From NCBI GenBank assembly GCA_026786225.1, contig JAJAYN010000262.1:1-13709 (forward strand): a stretch of DNA of 13,709 nucleotides, written 5' to 3'. The stretch comes from Burkholderiales bacterium (lineage in GTDB: Bacteria; Pseudomonadota; Gammaproteobacteria; Burkholderiales; Usitatibacteraceae). The notes beneath the pieces were generated by a model that searched no databases, was not told the origin of the DNA, and saw only the letters and a program-made list of their open reading frames with translations. This document shows positions 1 to 6,674 of this stretch, one piece after another (within the stretch, counting starts at the first letter, position 1; each line of letters opens with the position of its first letter). The translations under genes were made by a program, and so were the position numbers.

Positions 1-930
1 CGCCGCGGGGATGACGAGCGTGCGTTTGCGGCCGAGTTTCATGCCGACGACGCCTTCGTCCCAACCCCGGATGAGGCGTTTGCCACCAAGGGGAAATACA
101 ATCGGCTGGCCGCGCTTGACGGAACTATCGAACTCCTTGCCTTTGCCGCCTGGCAGTTTGGCGTCGTACAACCAGCCCGTGTAATGAACCGAGACAGGTG
201 TACCGGCTTCGGCAGTTTTACCAGTTCCGGTAACGTGATCGATCAGGGTGAGTTCGGTTGCGATCATGGGCAATGGGACACTGGCACTCAATCGCATCGG
301 CGCAGCCGCCGCAGCGGGCAATGGCGCGCTGACAGGTGCACTGCCAGACGGCAGGGACGTGGACTGGGCACCATCGCCGCGGTCCAGGATATTGATAATT
401 TCGACTTCAAACAGGAGGCTGGAATTGGCGGGAATTTTTGGGCGCTCGCGTTCGCCATAGGCGAGAGCGGATGGAATGAGGAGCGTGCGTTTGCCCTGCA
501 CTTTCATGCCAATCACGCCCAGGTCCCAACCCTTGATCACTTTGCCAACACCGACGATAAAGCTGTACGGGGCGACGCGAACGCGAGACGAATCGAACTG
601 CGCGCCCTTTCCGTCCGGCTTGGTGGCGTCGTACAGCCAGCCGGTGTAATGAACCAGAATCGGGCTGCCGTTTACCACCAGCGCAGAAGCTGGGTCGCCT
701 GGCTCACCGTCGATAATGGTGAGTTGGGTCACGCTGGCGGGCAGCGGCTGGTTTGGTGCCAGACGCAGTGGTGCAGCATTCGCGGCTGGCAGGGGCGCTG
801 ATGTGGCTGCGACCGCGACCGGCTTGGTCGCCGCTACCGGCGCCGCCGCCGCAGGCTTTGCCGGTTCTGTCGCCGCGCAGGCGTTCAGTGTCACGAGTGT
901 CAATGCGGTGAGGAGAGATGCTTTTTTCAT
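1..930 (-). CDS. Tandem-domain FKBP-type peptidyl-prolyl isomerase, lipoprotein (3' end missing)
   Basis: Partial gene running off the left edge; 310 codons from the ATG at 930 stay open to base 1. FKBP proteins catalyse cis-trans isomerisation of X-Pro bonds and often act as folding helpers in the bacterial envelope. A short signal peptide ends in LNAC (residues 15-18), a slightly atypical lipobox, so Cys18 is probably the lipidated residue. An Ala/Pro-rich linker follows. FKBP domain 1 covers about 68-183 and shows VHYTGWLYD (93-101), FDSS (112-115), IKGWDLGVIGM (132-142) and LAYG (156-159). After a second Ala/Pro-rich linker, domain 2 starts near 225 and repeats VHYTGWLYD (248-256), FDSS and IRGWDEGVVGM before being cut; about 25-30 residues should be missing. 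The two domains plus linkers align as a duplication of about 155 residues. The gene starts 28 bases after ggt ends, on the same strand, so it is probably the last gene of the gabD-ggt operon. Confidence 0.9.
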   Translation of the reverse strand, partial: MKKASLLTALTLVTLNACAATEPAKPAAAAPVAATKPVAVAATSAPLPAANAAPLRLAPNQPLPASVTQLTIIDGEPGDPASALVVNGSPILVHYTGWLYDATKPDGKGAQFDSSRVRVAPYSFIVGVGKVIKGWDLGVIGMKVQGKRTLLIPSALAYGERERPKIPANSSLLFEVEIINILDRGDGAQSTSLPSGSAPVSAPLPAAAAAPMRLSASVPLPMIATELTLIDHVTGTGKTAEAGTPVSVHYTGWLYDAKLPGGKGKEFDSSVKRGQPIVFPLGGKRLIRGWDEGVVGMKLGRKRTLVIPAA

Positions 931-958
931 GGATGTTCCAGATAATGATGTGAATGTT

Positions 959-2719
959 TTATTTACCCTTGGCAATGCCTTCGCGGCGCGGATCTGCGCC
1001 GCCCTGCCAACCGGTTGAAGTGCGCATGATGCCATGCAAACCGCTCGTTAAATCAATCGTGCGAACTTCATGTCCCATAGACTTCAGCGGACCGATCAAG
1101 TTCTCGTAGTACGTGCCTTTCTCGATTTCTGTCGGGCCGTTGCGGCTGCCGAAATTCGGCATTGAAATTGCTGTTTGAATGTCCATTCCCCAGTCGAGCG
1201 TGGCAACCAGTGCCTTGGCGACGTAATTGATGATCGGTGGACCGCCGGGACTACCGATGACCATATGGAGGCGCTTGTCGGCATCGAATACAAGCGTCGG
1301 CGACATCGCGCTGCGCGGCTGTTTGCCGGGGTAAACGGCATTGGCCACCCGCAGGCCGTTGCTGGATGGAATCATCGAAAAATCGGTGAGTTGATTGTTC
1401 AGCAGGAACCCATGGACAAAAATCTTGCTGCCGAAAAAGGATTCGATCGTCGTCGTCATGCTGACGGCATTGCCATCACCGTCAACGACTGAAATATGGC
1501 TGGTCGAAGGAAACTCCAGCGCGTCGCCGTCGGCCATCGACACCCTGGCCGTTTCCGGTGTGCCCGCCTCAGCGCGGCCCATTGATTTCTCGGGCCTGAT
1601 GAGTGCACTGCGGCCGCGAATGTAGCCGGTGTCCATCAGCCCCGCCATGGGTACCGGCGTAAAGCGTTCATCGCCAAGAAAACGCTCTCGATCCGCAAAC
1701 GCAAGGCGCCCTGCCTCGGCAAACAGATGCACCGCTTCGGTTGAGCCTGGTCGCACCGATTTCAGATCAAAGCGCTCCAGCGTTTGCAGTATTCCGAGTA
1801 CGGTCAGACCACCACCCGGTGGTGGCATCGAACAAATCCGGTAGCTGCGATACGGTGCGCACAGTGGTTCTCCGCTGCGTGCCCGATAGCCGAGCAGGTC
1901 GGCCTCGGTCAGCGTGCCCGGGTTGGTCGCGTGGCCACGCACGGCGGCGACCATTTCCCTGGCCAGCGAACCGGTATAGAACGCATCAGGCCCCTCCCTG
2001 GCGATGCGCTTGAGCACCGCCGCAAATTGCGGGTTTTTCAGAATGGTGCCGACCGGTTTTGCCGTGCCGTCCGGCAGATAAAAATAGGCGCTTGCCCTGG
2101 CATCCCTGGGCAGAATTTTTTCATTGACCAAATGGGTTTGCACACGGGGCGACAACGCGAAGCCGTGTTCGGCCAGCGCGATGGCGGGCTCGAACAATGT
2201 CGCCCAGGGCAATTTGCCGTGACGCGCGTGCGCCATTTCCACCACACGTAACAATCCCGGCACACCGACCGAGCGACCGCCGACAACAGCCTCCTGAAAG
2301 CGCATCGGCTTGCCGTCGTTGTCAAGAAACAATGCCGGGGTGGCTGCCATCGGCGCGGTTTCACGGCCATTGTAGGCAACGGTACTTTTCTGCTTCGCGT
2401 CGAAGTGCATGATAAACGCGCCGCCGCCGATACCGGATGCCTGGGGCTCGACAAGATTGAGCACCATTTGCACGGCGATAGCCGCATCGATTGCACTGCC
2501 ACCGCGTTCGAGCATTTTCAAGCCGGCATCCACCGCCAGCGGGTGTGCGGCCGCGACCATGTATCGGGTGGCAACGGCGAGTTTCTTCTCTTTATATCCA
2601 GAGGCAAGTTCAGGTGCGGGCGGCTCGGTTCGCGGCGTCTGCGCCGGCTGCGCAAATACGGTTAGTGAAGTTACGACGCCGACACAAACTGCCGTCAATC
2701 GCAACGCGTGCAGGCTCAT
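959..2719 (-). CDS. ggt: Gamma-glutamyltransferase (gamma-glutamyltranspeptidase)
   Basis: Periplasmic N-terminal-nucleophile hydrolase that removes or transfers the gamma-glutamyl group of glutathione and related compounds. The proenzyme cleaves itself into a large and a small subunit. The 586-residue protein has a signal peptide (about residues 1-23, AxA-type end VFA before QPAQ). NGRETAP (117-123) supplies the substrate-carboxylate arginine, Arg119. The autoprocessing and catalytic threonine is Thr406 in STSHISVVDGDGNAVS (405-420). NNQLTDFS (441-448) and GSPGG (489-493) match the small-subunit active site. The two residues after GSPGG are prolines, where many homologues have serine or other small polar residues. 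I chose the ATG at 2719 over a GTG at 2731 because its ATGA overlaps the gabD stop by four bases, the usual sign of translational coupling, and because the signal peptide then starts naturally. There is no strong Shine-Dalgarno sequence, which fits coupling. Confidence 0.95.
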   Translation of the reverse strand: MSLHALRLTAVCVGVVTSLTVFAQPAQTPRTEPPAPELASGYKEKKLAVATRYMVAAAHPLAVDAGLKMLERGGSAIDAAIAVQMVLNLVEPQASGIGGGAFIMHFDAKQKSTVAYNGRETAPMAATPALFLDNDGKPMRFQEAVVGGRSVGVPGLLRVVEMAHARHGKLPWATLFEPAIALAEHGFALSPRVQTHLVNEKILPRDARASAYFYLPDGTAKPVGTILKNPQFAAVLKRIAREGPDAFYTGSLAREMVAAVRGHATNPGTLTEADLLGYRARSGEPLCAPYRSYRICSMPPPGGGLTVLGILQTLERFDLKSVRPGSTEAVHLFAEAGRLAFADRERFLGDERFTPVPMAGLMDTGYIRGRSALIRPEKSMGRAEAGTPETARVSMADGDALEFPSTSHISVVDGDGNAVSMTTTIESFFGSKIFVHGFLLNNQLTDFSMIPSSNGLRVANAVYPGKQPRSAMSPTLVFDADKRLHMVIGSPGGPPIINYVAKALVATLDWGMDIQTAISMPNFGSRNGPTEIEKGTYYENLIGPLKSMGHEVRTIDLTSGLHGIMRTSTGWQGGADPRREGIAKGK

Positions 2720-4200
2720 ACGTTCAGGCACAGATATTTGATTTCGAGGTAGTCCTCGATACCGTACTTCGAGCCTTCACGGCCGAGGCCGGATTGTTTT
2801 ACACCACCGAATGGAGCGACTTCGTTTGAGAAGATGCCGGTGTTGATGCCGACCATGCCTGATTCAAGCGCCTCGCCCACACGAAACACGCGGCCCACAT
2901 CGCGCGAATAAAAATAGGCCGCAAGCCCGAACTCGCTGTCGTTGGCGAGCTCGATGACTTCGCCTTCGGTTTCAAATTTGATCAGCGGTGCGACCGGGCC
3001 AAATGTTTCTTCCTTGGATACCTTTGCACTCATCGGCACATTGGTCAGCAAGGTAGGCTCATAGAATCTTCCGCCGAGCGCATGGCGTTTCCCGCCGCTC
3101 ATCACCACAGCACCCTTGGCGACAGCGTCGGCCAGATGCGCCTCCACTTTGGCGAGACCCTGCTCGTCGATGAGCGGGCCGATGTTTACGCCGGTGTCGG
3201 TGCCGCGCCCGACTTTCAGCGATGCCATTTTGCCCTTCACTTTTTCTGCGAATGCGTCATACACCGCAGCCTGTACGTAGATGCGATTGGCAGACACGCA
3301 GGTCTGGCCGGCGTTACGGTATTTCGATTGCATCAGTCCTTCTGCGGCGGCATCGAGATCCGCATCATCAAAAACGATAAACGGCGCATTGCCGCCCAGC
3401 TCCAGAGAAAGTTTCTTGATGGTGTCGGCGCATTGGCGCATCAGGATGCGGCCGACTTCGGTGGAACCGGTGAATGAAAGCTTCCTGACAATGGGATTGG
3501 CACACAATTCCTTGCCGATGGCCATTGATGAAGTCGCATCGCCAGTGACGATATTGAGCACACCTTTCGGTATGCCTGCACGATGCGCAAGTTCGGCCAT
3601 CGCCAGCGCCGACAACGGCGTTTGTTCGGCCGGTTTGATCACCATCGTGCAGCCGGCGGCCAGCGCGGGTGCTACCTTGCGGGCAATCATCGCGTTTGGA
3701 AAATTCCACGGTGTAATGGCGGCTGTTACGCCGATGGGCTGCTTGATCACGATCAGGCGCTTGTCTGCCATATGCGGTGGTATGACATCGCCATAAATGC
3801 GCTTGCCCTCTTCGGCGAACCACTCGATGAACGATGCGCCGTACATGACTTCCCCCTTGGCTTCGGGCAACGGTTTGCCCTGCTCGGTCGTGAGAATCAG
3901 CGCAAGATCATCAGCATTGAGCAGCATCAGGTCAAACCAGCGGCGCAACAGCGTTGCGCGCTGCTTTGCCGTCTGCGCCCGCCAGGCGGGCAACGCGGCG
4001 TTGGCAGCGGCGATGGCGCGTTTCGTTTCGGCAGCGCCGCAATTAGGCACACTGGCAATGATGCTGCCATCGGCGGGATTGTCGATATCGAATCGTAACC
4101 CTGCGTCCGCATTGAGCCACTCACCATCGATGTAACTCTGGTTGCGAAATAGTGACGGGTCCTGGAGTGGTGGGAACTTCAACTCATTGGGGGCATTCAT
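2716..4200 (-). CDS. gabD: Succinate-semialdehyde dehydrogenase (NAD(P)+), GabD type
   Basis: Cytoplasmic aldehyde dehydrogenase that oxidises succinate semialdehyde to succinate, the last step of GABA breakdown. The 494-residue protein matches E. coli GabD, as I recall it, along its whole length, including long shared stretches around FIEWFAEEGKRIYGD (124-138) and the C-terminal GREGSKYGIEDYLEIKYLC. The active-site parts are ITPWNFPNA (162-170), the cofactor loop FTGSTEVG (243-250), the general base Glu267 in LELGGN, and the nucleophile Cys301 in NAGQTCVSANR. The residue two after the nucleophile is Ser; E. coli GabD and human SSADH have Cys there. I chose the ATG at 4200 because it has GGAG six bases upstream and begins at the family's normal N-terminus; longer readings only add intergenic sequence. 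It is the first gene of a likely operon with ggt. A related preference, such as glutarate semialdehyde, cannot be excluded. Confidence 0.94.
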   Translation of the reverse strand: MNAPNELKFPPLQDPSLFRNQSYIDGEWLNADAGLRFDIDNPADGSIIASVPNCGAAETKRAIAAANAALPAWRAQTAKQRATLLRRWFDLMLLNADDLALILTTEQGKPLPEAKGEVMYGASFIEWFAEEGKRIYGDVIPPHMADKRLIVIKQPIGVTAAITPWNFPNAMIARKVAPALAAGCTMVIKPAEQTPLSALAMAELAHRAGIPKGVLNIVTGDATSSMAIGKELCANPIVRKLSFTGSTEVGRILMRQCADTIKKLSLELGGNAPFIVFDDADLDAAAEGLMQSKYRNAGQTCVSANRIYVQAAVYDAFAEKVKGKMASLKVGRGTDTGVNIGPLIDEQGLAKVEAHLADAVAKGAVVMSGGKRHALGGRFYEPTLLTNVPMSAKVSKEETFGPVAPLIKFETEGEVIELANDSEFGLAAYFYSRDVGRVFRVGEALESGMVGINTGIFSNEVAPFGGVKQSGLGREGSKYGIEDYLEIKYLCLNV

Positions 4201-4232
4201 GGGTGGCTCCGAAATACAAAATTGAATAAAAA

Positions 4233-4238
4233 AGTATA
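4233..4238 (-). promoter_or_regulatory. Candidate -10 box for the gabD-ggt-FKBP operon
   Basis: On the minus strand this reads TATACT, one base off the sigma-70 consensus. It lies about 32 bases before the gabD ATG, in the 62-base gap after the M61 gene, and is followed by an A/T-rich stretch. No good -35 box is visible at 16-18 bases, so the call is tentative. The palindrome GTACCGGTAC sits just upstream of it, near the M61 stop codon. Confidence 0.3.
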
Positions 4239-4262
4239 GCGTGGTCGCCGCAGTACCGGTAC

Positions 4263-6149
4263 CTATTGCGCCTGCAGCCACGCATTGCGGCGGGCTTTGG
4301 CGTCGATAGGTGTATCCAGCGCCGTCAACGCACAAGTCTGCGCCGACAACGCCTGAAGCTCAACGTTAAACGACATGAGCTCGTCGCGACGGAATACGGT
4401 CAGCGCGACGTTGCTGCCCACGGGATAGCTGCGCAGGCGTTTTTCAAGCGTCATCGCTGAAACGCGCAGGCCGTCAACGGCGACCACGACATCACCTGCG
4501 GACAGCCCCGCTGCCTGCCCGGCACCACCATCGAAAACCTGCGCGAGTTTCGCGTCGTGATTCGACTCGGCCGTGATTTTTGCGCCTAGGGTCACGGGTG
4601 CGGGATCATCGTCTTTTTGTTTGCCGGGAATGCGCCAGGCGAGATTGATCGCCACCGAATCCATCAGCGGCACCAGGTCGATGTCGGCGGTACCGTAAAC
4701 GGCGCGCGCAAAAAAATCCTTAAGGTCGAGTCCGGTCACGTGCGCCGCGATTTCCTCGACGCCGCCTTCAGGCACACCAATGCCTTCCCGCCCATGCTTG
4801 AGCCACAATGCGCGCATCACGTCATCGAGCGACTTCGATCCTTGTGTGCGCTGGCGGATGGTGAGATCCAGCGCCAAGCCAATCATCGCGCCTTTCTGGT
4901 AATAGCTGACGATGGCATTGGGCGAATTTTCGTCCTGGCGATAATATTTCACCCAGGCATCAAAACTCGATTCGGCCACGCTTTGCTTGCCGCGACCTGA
5001 TTGCGACATGACACGGCCAATGTTCTCGGCGATCAACTCGAGATACGACAGTGGATCGATCAGGCCGGTACGAACGAGAACCAGGTCATCGTAGTAGCTG
5101 GTGATACCTTCAAAAAACCACAACTGGCGGGTGTAATTTTCCTGGTGAAGATCGTAGGGCACGAATGCGGCAGGCTTGATGCGCTTCACGTTCCACGTAT
5201 GAAAATATTCGTGCGAGGCCAAACCGAGAAAGCGGCGATAGCCGGTACTGACGCTTTTTTCATGTGCGGCAGGTAAATCGTCGCGGTTACAAATAAGCGC
5301 AGTCGAGGCGCGATGCTCAAGTCCGCCGTAGCCATCGCCGACAGCCATGATCAGAAACCAGTATTCCTGCATCGGCGCCGTCGTGGTCTCCGGTTCGAAC
5401 AGCCGAATCTGGTATTGGCAGATTTTCTTCAGGTCGGCACAGAGCCGTGCCATATCGGCGCGGTGTTTGCCGGTGATGGCGACATGGTGCGTGACGCCGC
5501 AGGCCTCAAAGCTCGCGTGCGAAAACGTACCCATCTCGACCGGGTGATCGATCAGCGCGTCGTAATTTTCCGCGGTAAAAATGCCAAATGATTTCACGTC
5601 AATTTGTGAAACGCCAGCACTGGCGAGGCTCTCAGTGGCATTTGTGCCTGAAAGCCGCGCCAGTGCTGGCGTTTGATTCAGGGATGTTGCAATCTTCCAG
5701 TTCGCGAAGCGTATATCTGCAGGACGCGCGATGTCGACTTCGCAGGGCACGTTTTCGTGGCCCGTCGGCAACAGGAACACGCTGGTACCATTGAAGAAAG
5801 CGTGCGACGTATCCAGATGTGCAGCACGGACACTCAAGTCCCATGCGTAGACTTCATAGGTGAGCGTGACGGCGATGGCGGCGGGCGCACATTGCCAGGT
5901 CGCCTTGTCGGTCTTTTCGCAAGCCAGCGGCCTGCCGCCGGATTCCGCGCGCAATGTGACGATATTCCTGGCGAACTCGCGAATCATGTAACTGCCGGGA
6001 ATCCACGCCGGCAGCGTGAAGCGCTGGCCAGCCGGATCGGGATCGCTGACGGTGACAGTGACTTCAAACAAGTGTGCTGCAGGGACGCGGGGGACGATGG
6101 TGTAGCGGACGGGAGCGCGCATGGAAATGACGAAATTCGAAAGAGTCAT
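4263..6149 (-). CDS. M61-family metallo-aminopeptidase with C-terminal PDZ domain
   Basis: Zinc aminopeptidase of the M61 (glycyl aminopeptidase) family. The 628-residue product has the N-terminal beta domain typical of M61 (about 15-140, including PAWIPGSYMIREFARN at 47-62), the conserved GDGYGGLEHR (271-280), the zinc site HEYFH (313-317) and the downstream zinc ligand Glu347 in WFFEGITSYYDD. A PDZ domain covers about 530-600 (AGLSAGDVVVAVDG at 547-560) and probably helps bind substrate or partner C-termini. No signal peptide or membrane segment is visible, so it is probably cytoplasmic. Residues 159-181 are an apparent insertion encoded by a 66-base palindrome (separate entry). The start is uncertain: the ATG at 6149 lies inside the arm of the upstream inverted repeat, while Met10 at 6122 sits closer to the family's usual N-terminus but lacks a Shine-Dalgarno sequence. 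It is transcribed away from the solute-binding protein genes. Confidence 0.9.
   Translation of the reverse strand: MTLSNFVISMRAPVRYTIVPRVPAAHLFEVTVTVSDPDPAGQRFTLPAWIPGSYMIREFARNIVTLRAESGGRPLACEKTDKATWQCAPAAIAVTLTYEVYAWDLSVRAAHLDTSHAFFNGTSVFLLPTGHENVPCEVDIARPADIRFANWKIATSLNQTPALARLSGTNATESLASAGVSQIDVKSFGIFTAENYDALIDHPVEMGTFSHASFEACGVTHHVAITGKHRADMARLCADLKKICQYQIRLFEPETTTAPMQEYWFLIMAVGDGYGGLEHRASTALICNRDDLPAAHEKSVSTGYRRFLGLASHEYFHTWNVKRIKPAAFVPYDLHQENYTRQLWFFEGITSYYDDLVLVRTGLIDPLSYLELIAENIGRVMSQSGRGKQSVAESSFDAWVKYYRQDENSPNAIVSYYQKGAMIGLALDLTIRQRTQGSKSLDDVMRALWLKHGREGIGVPEGGVEEIAAHVTGLDLKDFFARAVYGTADIDLVPLMDSVAINLAWRIPGKQKDDDPAPVTLGAKITAESNHDAKLAQVFDGGAGQAAGLSAGDVVVAVDGLRVSAMTLEKRLRSYPVGSNVALTVFRRDELMSFNVELQALSAQTCALTALDTPIDAKARRNAWLQAQ
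5609..5674. repeat. 66-base palindrome inserted in frame within the M61 gene
   Basis: Arms 5609-5635 and 5648-5674 pair at 25 of 27 positions. The outer 17 bases (AAACGCCAGCACTGGCG and its exact complement) are perfect, followed by a 4-bp GGCT/AGCC block and a 4-bp TCAG/CTGA block, each set off by one mismatch. The 12-base loop can pair further as GGCA/TGCC. The length is exactly 22 codons. It encodes residues about 159-181, between the conserved ATSL and FGIFTAENYD segments, where M61 proteins as I recall them have a much shorter link. A related copy lies at 11301-11366. Confidence 0.8.
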
Positions 6150-6487
6150 TATCCTAGAATCCTCGGTTGGACGGGTGTGAGTGCGCGTTTTTGCGGCTTT
6201 CTGGCAAGGGTGTAGCAGGGAATTCGGTCAGCACGCTGACCGCCTGCGAAACGGTTTGCACATGCATGTGCAGACGCGCCCTGCAAGGGAGACGTCGACG
6301 CAGGCTTCACCCAGCCAGGAGAAGGGTGCACCACTGGTGCGCCGTAACCGCCAGGGAGCCGCAAAAACGTGCAATCACACCCGTAGCGCTGTCACCGAAA
6401 AGGTGATCCGCCAGACAGCGAAACTTTTCAATCTTATCAAGCGCATATTGATAGCCATAAGCGGTCAACTGAGGATTCTAGGATTAT
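6148..6487. repeat. Outer inverted repeat of a structured intergenic element
   Basis: Arms 6148-6168 and 6467-6487 are inverted copies with 2 mismatches in 21 bases; the core is ATCCTAGAATCCTC. They enclose about 300 bases with no convincing gene. Inside are a second, longer inverted repeat (6172-6383) and several small hairpins: CGGTCAG/CTGACCG at 6225-6242, a 22-base palindrome centred on ACATGCATGT at 6254-6275, GCACCA/TGGTGC near 6328-6340, and CGCTGTC/GACAGCG at 6387-6420 enclosing TCACC-gaaaa-GGTGA. The left arm overlaps the M61 start codon region. No target-site duplication and no transposase are seen. It could be a MITE-like element or a strongly folded divergent leader. Confidence 0.75.
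6172..6383. repeat. Inner 34-base inverted repeat
   Basis: Arms 6172-6205 and 6350-6383 match in inverted orientation at 30 of 34 positions; the core is CGTTTTTGCGGCT. The left arm begins three bases after the outer left arm ends. The right arm is 83 bases from the outer right arm, so the two repeat pairs do not share a centre. This suggests an insertion on the right side or a composite origin. Confidence 0.75.
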
Positions 6488-6674
6488 AGGCGGCGTATTC
6501 GTTTATGATTTCCTTCTACCCGTTCGGCAGGTCGTTGGTTTTCACTCTCGGGACCGTATTTCCCGCCCTCACCTTTGGGAGAGGGCCGGGTTGAGAGAGA
6601 ACCGGCGCATTATTGGGTCGCCCCGGTTCGTCAGCGGTATCGGGTTCGTACGTTCATTCACGGCAGGAGTACCT
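6488..6674 (+). other. Leader region before the first solute-binding protein gene
   Basis: No gene is visible here. At 6567-6588 there is a hairpin, GCCCTCACC and GGAGAGGGC around a TTTG loop, with one mismatch. It resembles the CCCTCTCCC/GGGAGAGGG dispersed repeat seen in many proteobacteria. A TATGAT at 6504-6509 could be a -10 box, but no -35 box stands at the right distance. The region ends in AGGAG, six to seven bases before the ATG at 6675. Confidence 0.4.

Noticed and set aside
184..801. A 205-codon plus-strand frame opposite the FKBP gene
   Set aside because: The minus-strand frame encodes two clear FKBP domains; this one has no domain-like features.
2719..2731. GTG at 2731 as the ggt start
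   Set aside because: The ATG at 2719 overlaps the gabD stop in an ATGA and gives a cleaner signal peptide.
2725..2732. TCAGGCAC octamer at the gabD-ggt junction, shared with the M61 palindrome (complement)
   Set aside because: Only about ten bases match and nothing around them aligns, so it is probably chance.
6181..6489. A 102-codon plus-strand frame within the nested inverted repeats
   Set aside because: It runs through the repeat arms and has no ribosome binding site or protein-like composition.
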